64,000 nt of DNA from Aureivirga marina (GCF_015767265.1 NZ_JADPIB010000004.1:1-64000); one strand, 5' to 3'. Counted from the stretch's first letter, positions 26,505 to 35,434 are shown. Notes: generated by a model from the letters alone, not told the origin. Translations and numbers: made by a program.

Positions 26505-27752
26505 CTATTTTACATTTAATTGTTCCATTTCTTTAAAATTCTCATAACTTGAAACAATTACTTTTTCTCCTTTTTCTAGTCCATTTTTGACTTCATAATA
26601 AAAAGGATTTTCTCTTCCTAATTCGATTTTTCGTTTTGTTGCTACACCATTTTTATTTAAAACAAAAATCCAACTTCCTTGTGTATCTTGATAAAACATT
26701 CCTTTAGGAATTAATAAAGATTTTTGATTTCCTGAAAGGAAGATTTTAGATTTTAAAGACATTCCATGACGAATATTTTCGGTGATGCTATCTTTTTGAA
26801 AAAACAATTCTACTTCAAATTTTCCTTGTTTAATTTCTGGATGAATTTTAGAAATATATACTGGAATCTTTGTAGAATTCATCACAACTTCTCCCAATAG
26901 ATTTGATTCCAATTTTGAGATATAATATTCATCAACTTGCGCTTCTAATTTATATCCATCATTCATATCGATTTTTCCTAATAATTCTCCTTTTTGAAAA
27001 GCTTGTCCAAGTTCTGGATTAAAAGAAGAAAGAAGTCCGTCAATTGGCGATTTTATCGTGAAATTTTCTTTATTCCCTTTTAAAAAATCTAAACTTTTAT
27101 GCATAGAAGCTAAAGAATTATTAATTCCATTTATCTGTATATTCCTATCGATTTTTTCCTGTTGAACACTTTTTCGAATTGCTTTATTTCTGCTACTTTG
27201 ATAATGATATGCTTGTTGTGAAATCTCAAAATCATTTCTAGAAATAATTCCTTTTTTGTATAAAACAGAATCTAAATCGTATTGACGTTTTGCATTTTTA
27301 TAATCGTTTTTAATGCTTAAAAGTTGTTCATTTAATCGTAATTCTTGATTTTTAACATTAACTAAAATATTTCTTAGATTATTGATTTGTTCAACCATGG
27401 CAGTTTCCTGTGTCAAATAATCAAGTTCGGATTCAGGATTGTAAATACGAACCAAAGGTTGCCCTTTTTTTACAAAATCACCATTTTCAACAAATATTTC
27501 CGCAATAGAACCATTATTAATTACATTGATTAAAATCGACTTTTTTGGAACAACTGTAGAATTTAATAAAACGACATCTTCAAATTCATCAAATTTTACT
27601 TCTTTAATTAATAATTGACTTTTTTCTAAATTCACTTGCTTTTTATGACTAAAACTAAAAGCCACTAAAACAATCACTAAAAGACAACCACTTAAAATGA
27701 AAAATTTGGTGGATTTAAAAAACGTTTTCTTTTTTGTGATGACTTTGTCCAT
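26505..27752 (-). CDS. HlyD/MacA-type periplasmic adaptor
   Basis: Membrane-fusion protein of the tripartite exporter, anchored by one N-terminal helix (FFILSGCLLVIVLVAFSF, about 17-34). It then has a barrel-sandwich/lipoyl half-motif (NGSIAEIFVENGDFVKKGQPLV), a long helical hairpin with coiled-coil character (about 115-220), the second lipoyl half (IKSPIDGLLSSFNPELGQAFQKGELLG), and a beta-barrel domain ending in the membrane-proximal part (EVKNGLEKGEKVIVSS). 415 residues, first gene of the operon. No outer-membrane TolC-like gene is adjacent, so the exporter must borrow a distant one or work without it. Confidence 0.9.
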   Translation of the reverse strand: MDKVITKKKTFFKSTKFFILSGCLLVIVLVAFSFSHKKQVNLEKSQLLIKEVKFDEFEDVVLLNSTVVPKKSILINVINNGSIAEIFVENGDFVKKGQPLVRIYNPESELDYLTQETAMVEQINNLRNILVNVKNQELRLNEQLLSIKNDYKNAKRQYDLDSVLYKKGIISRNDFEISQQAYHYQSSRNKAIRKSVQQEKIDRNIQINGINNSLASMHKSLDFLKGNKENFTIKSPIDGLLSSFNPELGQAFQKGELLGKIDMNDGYKLEAQVDEYYISKLESNLLGEVVMNSTKIPVYISKIHPEIKQGKFEVELFFQKDSITENIRHGMSLKSKIFLSGNQKSLLIPKGMFYQDTQGSWIFVLNKNGVATKRKIELGRENPFYYEVKNGLEKGEKVIVSSYENFKEMEQLNVK

Positions 27753-27801
27753 TTTTATTTCTTTTTATGTTCTTCTTCAGAGGTAGAGTTAAAATTTATC
27801 G

Positions 27802-27816
27802 CACTTTTGTAAAGTG
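27802..27816. promoter_or_regulatory. Inverted repeat CACTTT-N3-AAAGTG in divergent regulator/exporter spacer
   Basis: A perfect 6-bp dyad with a 3-base spacer lies 50 bp upstream of the HlyD start, between the exporter operon and the response regulator gene. It is a possible operator or enhancer site for the adjacent NtrC-like protein; this is inference from position only. Confidence 0.35.
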
Positions 27817-27935
27817 TACTCATTATATATTTTGTTACTATGGTATGATTTACGAGAAGTGTACCATTAAAAAAATAAATATAAAATCTCTTGTTTTTCA
27901 ATGGTTTGTGAAAGTGAATATAAAATCAACTGTTC

Positions 27936-27963
27936 GAAAACGCACACTTTTTTGTTCGTTTTC
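27936..27963. promoter_or_regulatory. Inverted repeat GAAAACG-N14-CGTTTTC upstream of response regulator
   Basis: 7-bp perfect arms (27936-27942 and 27957-27963), 24 bp before the response-regulator ATG. The arm spacing of two helical turns (21 bp centre to centre) fits binding of a dimeric regulator. Inference from position. Confidence 0.4.
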
Positions 27964-27986
27964 ATACAATCTTGTATCTATGTAGT

Positions 27987-29360
27987 ATGAGAAAAAAAGA
28001 AACAACCATTCTTATTGTTGATGACGATGATGATATTCTGTTTTCGGCAAAAATCAGTTTACGAAAGAATTTTTCTAATATTCTGACTACAAATAATCCA
28101 AAGAAAATTATACATCTTTTAAATGAAAATACGATTGATGTTGTTTTGATGGATATGAATTACAGAAGAGGATTTGAAGATGGAAAAGAAGGAATGTATT
28201 GGTTGAAGGAAGTGAAAAAGATAAGTCCAGAAACAACAGTTTTATTAATGACTGCTTTTGGAAGTATCAATTTAGCTGTAGAAGCAATTAAACAAGGAGC
28301 GACAGATTTTATTTTAAAACCTTGGAATCAAGAAAAGTTATATAGTATTGTAAATGCTGGTGTTGATTTAGCAAGATCTAAGCGAAAAAACAAGCAATTT
28401 ACTACAATTCAAGAACAAAAAAATCAAGAATTTCAGCAAAAAACAGAATTGATTTTAGGGAAATCTGCTTCGATGAAAAATGCGATGAAACTTTTACAAA
28501 AAGCAGCACCAACAGATGCAAATATTTTAATTCTTGGAGAAAATGGAACTGGAAAATATGTGTTTGCTAAGGAAATTCATTTAAATAGTGAAAGAAAAGA
28601 ACAACCTTTTATTCATGTTGATTTAGGAGCTTTAAATGAAAATTTGTTTGAAAGTGAATTATTTGGATATGTAAAAGGAGCTTTTACAAATGCGCAAAAA
28701 GATACGATTGGAAGATTTGAATTAGCGAAAGGAGGAACGATATTCTTAGATGAAATTGGAAATTTACCATTGCATTTACAATCGAAATTATTGACTGTTT
28801 TACAAAATCGAAAGATTACAAGATTAGGTGAAGGAGTGGAAAGAGCAATTGATGTTCGAGTGATTTGCGCAACAAATGCAAATATTTATGAAATGGTTTC
28901 GGAAAATACATTTCGACAAGATTTGCTTTTTAGGATTAATACGATTGAAATAAATCTACCGACATTAAAAGAGCGAAAAGAAGATATTTTGGTTTTAGCA
29001 TATCATTTTTTTCAGAAAAATATTCGAAAGTATAAAAAACAATTTTCTAGAATTTCAGAAAAAGCAGAAAATGCTTTAATTTCTTATCATTGGCCAGGAA
29101 ATATTCGTGAATTAGAACATATAATAGAACGAGCTGTGATTATTGCAGAGGGAGAAGAAATTGAGGTTGATGATTTACAGTTTTCAAAAACAAAACAAAT
29201 TAAATCTTCCAATCAAGAGAATTTGAATTTAGCACAAACAGAAAAACAATTAATTTCTATTGCGATTCAAAAACATCAAGGAAATATTAGTAAAGCTGCA
29301 AAAGAATTAGGTTTAACTAGAGCAGCTTTGTATCGAAGAATGGAGAAATATGATTTGTAA
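27987..29360 (+). CDS. Sigma-54-dependent response regulator (NtrC family)
   Basis: Transcription activator with a receiver domain, AAA+ domain and Fis-type helix-turn-helix. The receiver has the acidic cluster VDDDDD (12-16) and the likely phosphoacceptor Asp56 in VLMDMNYRRG. The AAA+ part has Walker A GENGTGKY, the sigma-54 contact loop GAFTNA (GAFTGA in most family members), Walker B GGTIFLDEIG and RFDL-like sensor segments. The C-terminus GNISKAAKELGLTRAALYRRM is the DNA-binding helix-turn-helix. The open frame begins at a TTG (27972), but the ATG at 27987 gives MRKKETTILIVDD. It is followed 28 bp later by its kinase and divergent from the exporter operon, which it probably controls. Confidence 0.92.
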   Translation: MRKKETTILIVDDDDDILFSAKISLRKNFSNILTTNNPKKIIHLLNENTIDVVLMDMNYRRGFEDGKEGMYWLKEVKKISPETTVLLMTAFGSINLAVEAIKQGATDFILKPWNQEKLYSIVNAGVDLARSKRKNKQFTTIQEQKNQEFQQKTELILGKSASMKNAMKLLQKAAPTDANILILGENGTGKYVFAKEIHLNSERKEQPFIHVDLGALNENLFESELFGYVKGAFTNAQKDTIGRFELAKGGTIFLDEIGNLPLHLQSKLLTVLQNRKITRLGEGVERAIDVRVICATNANIYEMVSENTFRQDLLFRINTIEINLPTLKERKEDILVLAYHFFQKNIRKYKKQFSRISEKAENALISYHWPGNIRELEHIIERAVIIAEGEEIEVDDLQFSKTKQIKSSNQENLNLAQTEKQLISIAIQKHQGNISKAAKELGLTRAALYRRMEKYDL

Positions 29361-29388
29361 AATCTAAAAACAGTAGTTTAAAATTAAA

Positions 29389-30708
29389 ATGAAACAATTT
29401 TATATAAAAGGAAGTATTCAATTATTAATCATCATTTTGATGAGTATTATTTTACTAATTACTATTCAAAAAGATTATGTTTTTTCTTCAGTTGCAATTG
29501 GAATTTTACTTGTTTTTGCTGGAATTCAGTTTTTAAATTGGATCCGTAATTATGTTTTTGAAATTGAAAAAATCGTGGATTGTATGTTGGTTGATGATTT
29601 TTCTGCAACGATTTCTCAAAAGAAACAACAGCAACCAATTTTTAAGAAGCTGCAAAAACAATTAGATAGAAATAAGCGAAATTTATTATTGCAAGATGTA
29701 GAACAAGAAGTTTTTCAAAATATTTTAGAAAGTTCTACTACAGGAATGTTGATTTTAAGAAGAAAAAAAGGAGAAAAAATAGAAGTTTTTCAAATAAATA
29801 CTGCATTTACAGAATTTTTAAATATTCCAAAACATTATCATTGGCATTTATTAAAACCCAAAATTCAACCGATTTTAGATACTATAAATATTGATAAATG
29901 GGAAGAATGTAAAAAAGTGGTGACGATTAATTCACTTGAAAATACCGAAGCATTTCATTTAAAAACAAATATTACAAAGACATTAGAATTTGAATATTTA
30001 GTGATTTCTCTCGAAACTTTACAACAAGTAATTGATAAAAAGGAAAAAGAATCTTGGTATAAATTGATGCAAGTAATGTCACATGAAATTATCAATACAA
30101 TTACACCAATTCATAGTTTAGCTGAAAATTTGGGAGATTTAATTGAGGAAGACACGCCAGAAAATAAAGAAGAATTGCAATACGGACTTCGAATTATTAA
30201 AAAAAGATCTGAATATTTATCTAGTTTTATTGATTCTTATCGAATGATTACGGAATTACCGAATCCAGAAAAAGAATATATTTCATTGCTTGAATTAATA
30301 GAACAAAGTGTGCATTTATTTGAAAAATCACATCCGAAAATGAAATTTTCCATAGAAATTGAAGATAAATTGGATATAATGGTTCATGTTGATAGAAAGC
30401 AAATAGAGCAAGTTTTAATAAATTTATTTACAAACTCAGTTTCTGCAACAGAACAAGAAGAAAAGCCAGAAATTAGAATTGAATTAAGAAAGAAAAGACA
30501 GAATTTACAAGTGTTGATTTCTGATAATGGAATTGGAATTTCGGAGAATATTAGAGATAAAATTTTTGTTCCATATTTTACAACAAGAGAAAAAGGAGCA
30601 GGAATTGGTTTGACACTTTCAAAAAATATTATGGAAGCTAATCAAGGATATATTCATTTATTAAAGCAAGAAAAAGGCGCAACATTTGTGTTGAGTTTTA
30701 TGAAATAA
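29389..30708 (+). CDS. Sensor histidine kinase (NtrB/NtrY-like)
   Basis: Membrane sensor kinase of 439 residues. Two helices at about 10-26 and 33-50 enclose almost no periplasmic loop, so the signal is probably sensed in the membrane or cytoplasm. A PAS-like region follows (about 105-215, with NILESSTTGMLILRR). The dimerisation/phosphotransfer domain has His232 in MQVMSHEIINTITPIHSL, and the ATPase domain shows the N box NLFTNSVSA, the G1 motif SDNGIGIS and G2 GAGIGLTLS. It is partnered with the upstream NtrC-type regulator. A short periplasmic loop is typical of kinases that detect cell-envelope stress or membrane-active compounds. Confidence 0.9.
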   Translation: MKQFYIKGSIQLLIIILMSIILLITIQKDYVFSSVAIGILLVFAGIQFLNWIRNYVFEIEKIVDCMLVDDFSATISQKKQQQPIFKKLQKQLDRNKRNLLLQDVEQEVFQNILESSTTGMLILRRKKGEKIEVFQINTAFTEFLNIPKHYHWHLLKPKIQPILDTINIDKWEECKKVVTINSLENTEAFHLKTNITKTLEFEYLVISLETLQQVIDKKEKESWYKLMQVMSHEIINTITPIHSLAENLGDLIEEDTPENKEELQYGLRIIKKRSEYLSSFIDSYRMITELPNPEKEYISLLELIEQSVHLFEKSHPKMKFSIEIEDKLDIMVHVDRKQIEQVLINLFTNSVSATEQEEKPEIRIELRKKRQNLQVLISDNGIGISENIRDKIFVPYFTTREKGAGIGLTLSKNIMEANQGYIHLLKQEKGATFVLSFMK

Positions 30709-30720
30709 TATGATAAAAAG

Positions 30721-30747
30721 AGGATTAGAAATTTCTAATCCTTTTTT
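30721..30747. terminator. Bidirectional terminator between kinase and hutH
   Basis: Perfect 22-bp palindrome AGGATTAGAAATTTCTAATCCT (30721-30742, written here as arms AGGATTAGAAA/TTTCTAATCCT) with flanking A- and T-runs between convergent genes. Confidence 0.85.
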
Positions 30748-30766
30748 ATATAAAATATATTTTATT

Positions 30767-32278
30767 CTAGTAGAAAAGTTGTTCTGGATCAATAGATAAT
30801 TGTTCAATAAAACGAACTGCATTTTGTATGTCTTTATGCATTACTCGATCATTTTCAACAACAGGAACTTCTTGGCGGAACATTTGAACAAAAGAATCTA
30901 AGAAATCAGAAGATTTTAAAGGTTCTCTGAATTTTAAAGCTTGTGAAGCATTAAATAATTCGATTGCTAAAATAGTCTCTAAGTTATCTACAATTTTCTT
31001 CAATTTTGTAGCAGCATTTGCTCCCATACTCACATGATCTTCTTGTCCATTACTTGAAACAATACTATCAATAGAAGCAGGAACAGCCAACTGTTTGTTT
31101 TGACTAACAATACTTGCAGCTGTATATTGAGGAATCATAAATCCACTGTTTAATCCAGGTTTAGAAACCAAGAAAGCAGGTAAACCTCTTAAACCAGAAA
31201 CCAATTGATATGTTCTTCTTTCAGAAATATTACCAAGTTCTGCTAAAGCAATCCCTAAGAAATCCAAAGCATAAGCTAAAGGTTGTCCGTGGAAATTTCC
31301 ACCAGAGATAATCTTATCTTCTTCAACAAAAATATTTGGATTATCTGTAACCGAATTTATTTCTGTGATAAATGTTTTACTAGCATAATGCAAAGTATCT
31401 TTACTTGCTCCATGAACTTGTGGCATACAACGGAAAGCATATGGATCTTGAACATGTGCTTTAGGTTGTTTAATTAATTCACTTCCTTTTAGGAATTTAC
31501 GAATTCTTTTTGCAGTTTTTAATTGTCCTCTATGTGGACGAATTAAATGAATATCTTGATCAAATGGAGAAGCAATACCGTCGAAACCTTCTAAAGAAAT
31601 TGCTCCAACTAAATCAGCTAAATAAGAAAGTTTATACGCTTTTAAAAGAGAATGAATTCCGTAAGCACTCATAAATTGAGTTCCATTTAATAAAGCTAAA
31701 CCTTCTTTAGATTTTAAGTTGATTTTTCTCCAATTATTTGTTTGAAGTAAAGCATCACCAGACATTCTATTTCCACCACAAATTACTTCTCCTTTCCCGA
31801 TTAACGGTAAAGAAAGGTGTGCAAGAGGTGCTAAATCACCAGAAGCACCTAAAGAACCTTGTGTGTATACAACAGGAATGATATTGTTGTTGTAAAATTC
31901 AATTAATCTCTCTACAGTTTCTAGTTGAACACCAGAATGTCCATAACTGATAGATTGGATTTTTAAAAGAAGCATGATTTTCACGATTTCTGTAGGAACT
32001 TCTTCACCAGTTCCACAGGCGTGACTCATCACAATGTTTTCTTGTAGTTGATTTAATTCTTGGTCATTAATTTTTACATTACATAAAGATCCGAATCCTG
32101 TATTAATCCCATAAATTGGCTCTTTTTGTTTTGCCATTTTTTGGTCTAAATAATCTCTACACTTTGTGATTCTATTTTTAGCATCCTCAGATAGAGCAAG
32201 TTTCTTTTCTGTATAAATAATGTCGTAGATAGTTTCTAAATCTAATTGATTTGAACTTATTAAATGAAATTCTTCCAT
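30767..32278 (-). CDS. hutH: Histidine ammonia-lyase
   Basis: First enzyme of histidine degradation, converting L-histidine to urocanate and ammonia in the cytoplasm. The self-forming MIO cofactor triad is Ala145-Ser146-Gly147 in GSLGASGDLAPLAHLS. Other family hallmarks: YGINTGFGSLCNVKI, GFDGIASPFDQDIHLIRPH, and QDPYAFRCMPQVHGA-like VQDPYAFRCMPQVHG, then SSNGQEDHVSMGANA. 503 residues. The rest of the hut pathway is not adjacent. In some flavobacteria, relatives act on other aromatic amino acids, but the sequence shown fits HAL. Confidence 0.93.
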   Translation of the reverse strand: MEEFHLISSNQLDLETIYDIIYTEKKLALSEDAKNRITKCRDYLDQKMAKQKEPIYGINTGFGSLCNVKINDQELNQLQENIVMSHACGTGEEVPTEIVKIMLLLKIQSISYGHSGVQLETVERLIEFYNNNIIPVVYTQGSLGASGDLAPLAHLSLPLIGKGEVICGGNRMSGDALLQTNNWRKINLKSKEGLALLNGTQFMSAYGIHSLLKAYKLSYLADLVGAISLEGFDGIASPFDQDIHLIRPHRGQLKTAKRIRKFLKGSELIKQPKAHVQDPYAFRCMPQVHGASKDTLHYASKTFITEINSVTDNPNIFVEEDKIISGGNFHGQPLAYALDFLGIALAELGNISERRTYQLVSGLRGLPAFLVSKPGLNSGFMIPQYTAASIVSQNKQLAVPASIDSIVSSNGQEDHVSMGANAATKLKKIVDNLETILAIELFNASQALKFREPLKSSDFLDSFVQMFRQEVPVVENDRVMHKDIQNAVRFIEQLSIDPEQLFY

Positions 32279-32310
32279 AACCTAAATTTGAAACCCCAAA
32301 ATTCTACATT

Positions 32311-32318
32311 CAAAATTA
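32311..32318 (-). promoter_or_regulatory. Predicted promoter (-7 box) of hutH
   Basis: Minus-strand TAATTTTG matches TAnnTTTG; the predicted leader is about 29 nt. Confidence 0.5.
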
Positions 32319-32571
32319 TATATCCAAATATTTTACTAGGTATCTAATTGTTAAAATAATGTTATTTTTCTGTTTCAATTTAAGATTTACTGTAATCAAA
32401 GGTTGAATTTAAGACTATTTCTACAGAGAAAGAATCTGTAGTAAACTAATTGTACATGAAAAAGTTATCTTAAGATTTGATTTTGAATTTAATATCTAAA
32501 AAAGTGATAAATAACAGTTGAATTCCTTAAAGCTTTTTAGAGTGAATTATTTTTATTTCTATAATTAATTT

Positions 32572-32579
32572 TATATTTG
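32572..32579 (+). promoter_or_regulatory. Predicted promoter (-7 box) of first TlpA-like gene
   Basis: TATATTTG matches TAnnTTTG; the predicted leader is about 28 nt. Confidence 0.55.
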
Positions 32580-32610
32580 AATAGTAAAACTTAATATAAA
32601 GGATGAAATC

Positions 32611-33615
32611 ATGAAAAAACTTACCGTTTTAATCGCAGCTTTTGCTGTTTTTGCTTGTAATAAAGAAGCAAAAGATTATGTGACTTTTGAAGGGAAGATT
32701 GTAAATAAGAACAGCGATACTTTAACAATAAAAGGTCCTGAATACGAAAAGAAAATTGCATTAAAACAAGATGGTAGTTTTCAAGATACATTACATGTAA
32801 AAACTGGAGTTTATACACTTTTTGATGGAAAAGATGCAACACCATTATATTTAAAAGATGGATTTGAAATCCAATTGGATTTAGATACAAAGAATTTTGA
32901 TGAATCTATTAAATATAAAGGAGAAGGAGCAAACGCAAATAATTATTTAGCAGAGAAAATTAGAATTCAAAATAAATATTTAGAAGATGATTCTTTCTTG
33001 TCTTTGAATAAAAAAGATTATGAAGAGATGAAGAAAAATTTCAATTCTGAATTAGGAGGTTTATTGGATAAAACTACAGGATTAGATAGTATTTTTATCT
33101 CTGATGAAAAAAGAGAAGTAGTACAAATGAACAATTATATTGATCAATTTTACAACCAAAAACAAGAACTTCTTACAAAATTAGCGAAAGGAACACCTTC
33201 ACCAGTTTTTAATGATTATGAAGATTATAGTGGAGGAACTAAATCTTTAGCTGATTTTAAAGGAAAATTTGTATATATTGATATTTGGGCAACTTGGTGT
33301 GGACCATGTATTAAAGAAATTCCTGCTTTAAAAGAAGTAGAGAAAAAATATCATGATAAAAACATTACTTTTATAAGTATTTCTGTAGATTCAGAAAGAG
33401 ATCATGAAAAATGGAAAACAATGGTGAAAGATGAAAATTTAAGTGGAGTACAATTATTTGCGAATCCAGCAGATCAAACATTTTTCCAACAATATTTTGT
33501 GAGTACAATTCCAAGATTTATTCTTTTAGATCCTCAAGGAAATATTGTAAATCCAGATGCACCAAGACCATCAAGCGAGAAATTAATTGAAATATTCAAC
33601 GATTTAAAAATATAA
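32611..33615 (+). CDS. TlpA-like thioredoxin-fold lipoprotein (first copy)
   Basis: Lipid-anchored periplasmic thiol-disulfide oxidoreductase of 334 residues. Lipobox VFAC (Cys16) is followed by a DUF4369-like beta domain (about 23-110), a helical linker, and an AhpC/TSA-TlpA thioredoxin domain with active-site Cys230-Gly-Pro-Cys233 (IWATWCGPCIKEIPAL) and the cis-Pro strand STIPRFILLDPQG. Probably keeps periplasmic cysteines or cytochrome maturation factors reduced. It is a tandem paralogue of the next gene, with strong similarity over the C-terminal half. A hairpin separates the two, so they may be regulated separately. Confidence 0.9.
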   Translation: MKKLTVLIAAFAVFACNKEAKDYVTFEGKIVNKNSDTLTIKGPEYEKKIALKQDGSFQDTLHVKTGVYTLFDGKDATPLYLKDGFEIQLDLDTKNFDESIKYKGEGANANNYLAEKIRIQNKYLEDDSFLSLNKKDYEEMKKNFNSELGGLLDKTTGLDSIFISDEKREVVQMNNYIDQFYNQKQELLTKLAKGTPSPVFNDYEDYSGGTKSLADFKGKFVYIDIWATWCGPCIKEIPALKEVEKKYHDKNITFISISVDSERDHEKWKTMVKDENLSGVQLFANPADQTFFQQYFVSTIPRFILLDPQGNIVNPDAPRPSSEKLIEIFNDLKI

Positions 33616-33626
33616 AAAAACAATAG

Positions 33627-33663
33627 AAAGACTATTTGTAATTTCATAATAAATAGTCTTTTA
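33627..33663 (+). terminator. Intrinsic terminator between the TlpA-like genes
   Basis: AAAGACTATTT (33627-33637) / AAATAGTCTTT (33651-33661), then T-rich. Confidence 0.8.
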
Positions 33664-33693
33664 TTCTTATAGATTTACACCAAAATTATACTT

Positions 33694-34734
33694 ATGAAAA
33701 AAATATTACTGACTGGATTAGCTTTAACTGTATTAGCTTCTTGTAATTCAAAGAAGGATGAAAAACATGATTATGTTCATTTAACTGGAAAAATTGAAAA
33801 TGCAGCTTCTGATAAATTTACAATTAAAGGAAGAGGAGGATACGAGAAAACTATAAATATTGGAGAAGGAGGAAGTTTTGATGATACTTTAAAGGTAAAT
33901 CAAGATGGATTTTTTACTTTAATTGAAGGTCGTAAAAAAATGCCAGTTTATTTATCAAATGGAGTTGATTTAGTTTTAAATACTTCAGAAGATAATTTTA
34001 ATACAGGAGCTAAATTTGAAGGTCCAGGTGCAGTTTCAAACAATTATATTGTTGAGAAAATTGCTTTAATGCAGTCAGATAAAGCAATGCCACAAGCACT
34101 TTTCAAATTAGATAAAGATGCTTTCAATAAAACTTTTGCTGAAACAAAAGCAAAAATGCAAGATATGCTTGAAAAAGCAAAACAGCAAGGTTTAGATTCT
34201 GCTTTGTATGCACAAGAAATGAAATCAATTCAAATGTTTGAAGATTATATTCAAAAGAATTATGAAAGAAATCATTTGAATGCAACGAAATTTAAAAAAG
34301 GAAATCCATCACCAACTTTTTCTGATTATGAAAATTATAAAGGAGGAACAACTTCTTTAGCTGATTTCAAAGGGAAATATGTTTACATTGATGTTTGGGC
34401 AACTTGGTGTGGACCATGTAAAAAAGAAATTCCGGCTTTAAAAGAATTAGAAAAAGAATTTCATAATAAAAATATTGAATTCGTTAGTATTTCTGTAGAT
34501 AAAAAGCAAAACCATGAAAAATGGAAGAACATGGTGAAAGATAAAGAATTGTCTGGAGTTCAGTTATTTGCGGATAATGATTTTAAATCTAAATTTATCC
34601 AAGAATATGGAATTAATGCAATTCCAAGATTTATCTTAATTGATCCTAGCGGAAATATTGTTGATTCAAATGCTCCAAGACCATCAAGTGGAAAAAGAAT
34701 CAAAGATTTAATCAATGGTTTAGAAAAAATATAA
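33694..34734 (+). CDS. TlpA-like thioredoxin-fold lipoprotein (second copy)
   Basis: 346 residues with the same plan as the upstream gene: lipobox LASC (Cys17), DUF4369-like domain with GRGGYEKTINIGEGG, linker helix rich in Lys/Gln/Met, then the thioredoxin domain with Cys239-Gly-Pro-Cys242 (WATWCGPCKKEIPAL) and NAIPRFILIDPSG. The shared ending (NxNAPRPSSGKxI / DAPRPSSEKLI) shows recent common ancestry. Likely redox function in the periplasm; the partner is unknown. Confidence 0.9.
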   Translation: MKKILLTGLALTVLASCNSKKDEKHDYVHLTGKIENAASDKFTIKGRGGYEKTINIGEGGSFDDTLKVNQDGFFTLIEGRKKMPVYLSNGVDLVLNTSEDNFNTGAKFEGPGAVSNNYIVEKIALMQSDKAMPQALFKLDKDAFNKTFAETKAKMQDMLEKAKQQGLDSALYAQEMKSIQMFEDYIQKNYERNHLNATKFKKGNPSPTFSDYENYKGGTTSLADFKGKYVYIDVWATWCGPCKKEIPALKELEKEFHNKNIEFVSISVDKKQNHEKWKNMVKDKELSGVQLFADNDFKSKFIQEYGINAIPRFILIDPSGNIVDSNAPRPSSGKRIKDLINGLEKI

Positions 34735-34743
34735 GCATAAAAA

Positions 34744-34773
34744 AAGCTCAGGACATAACTGTCTTGAGCTTTC
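34744..34773 (+). terminator. Intrinsic terminator after second TlpA-like gene
   Basis: AAGCTCAGGACA (34744-34755) / TGTCTTGAGCTT (34760-34771) with loop TAAC and one G-U pair; short T-rich tail. Confidence 0.75.
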
Positions 34774-34798
34774 TTAACTAACCAAAAAATTAACCAAA

Positions 34799-35434
34799 TT
34801 AAATTACAGGATTTCTGACTGTTTCAATATTTGAAGTATCATAACCTGCGAATTTCTTTATATATAAATATATAGAAGTTCCAAATGCATCTTTAAAATT
34901 ATTGCTTCCTCGACTTCTTAAATATTTTCTAACATTTCCTGCTCCTCCTAAATGAGCAGCTGCTAAAATTCCTGACTCTGTTATTTCAACACCGTTGATT
35001 TTTTTACCAACCCATTGTTGAATTTCCTTTCTTAAAATCCATTTATTTACAGAACATAATGCTACGAAAGCTCTTTCTTGTAAAATAGGATCTTTTAAGA
35101 AATTTTGAGTGTCATAAATTTTGAAATGTTTCAAAGTTCTTTTACCAAATTGATATTTTCCTAAATATCCCAATTTGTTAACCATATCGTATTTTCCTCT
35201 AGATTCTTTATAAGCAATTGCTTCTTTGAATCCGATGAATGATTTCCCTAAATATGGAATCTCAACGAAGTTTCCAACTTCGTCTTCACTCAAAACCGTA
35301 ACCATTTTAGATTCCGATTTCTTTTTTTCAGATGTTACATTGTCTAGTTCAGTTTCTGTATAAAAAAATGCTGGTCTTCCTATCGCCACTGAAAAAAACA
35401 ATAAAAACAGAACGTTTAGTGCTTTTCCTCTCAT
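34799..35434 (-). CDS. Lytic-transglycosylase-like peptidoglycan-binding protein
   Basis: 211-residue exported protein: signal peptide (NVLFLLFFSVAIGRPAFF) followed by a Lys/Ser/Glu-rich linker. The enzyme-like domain starts at about residue 70: FKEAIAYKESRGKYDMVNKLGYLGKYQFGKRTLK has the Glu in a Y-K-E-S-R-G context seen in phage-lysozyme/SLT-type transglycosylases, and AAHLGGAGNVRKYL closes the fold. Probably cleaves or binds peptidoglycan, but catalysis is not shown. Own promoter; convergent with the TlpA gene. Confidence 0.75.
   Translation of the reverse strand: MRGKALNVLFLLFFSVAIGRPAFFYTETELDNVTSEKKKSESKMVTVLSEDEVGNFVEIPYLGKSFIGFKEAIAYKESRGKYDMVNKLGYLGKYQFGKRTLKHFKIYDTQNFLKDPILQERAFVALCSVNKWILRKEIQQWVGKKINGVEITESGILAAAHLGGAGNVRKYLRSRGSNNFKDAFGTSIYLYIKKFAGYDTSNIETVRNPVI

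Larger units (their letters stand above)
32279..32610. other. Divergent spacer between hutH and TlpA-like gene
   Basis: 332 bases holding two predicted promoters (minus 32311-32318, plus 32572-32579). No open frame, repeat or RNA structure worth naming is seen between them. Confidence 0.5.

Noticed and set aside
27851-27866. Possible sigma-54 promoter on the minus strand (TGGTAC-N5-TCGTA) before the exporter operon
   Set aside because: The -12 element lacks the invariant GC (reads GT) and the -24 element has T for C; too degenerate to list as a promoter.
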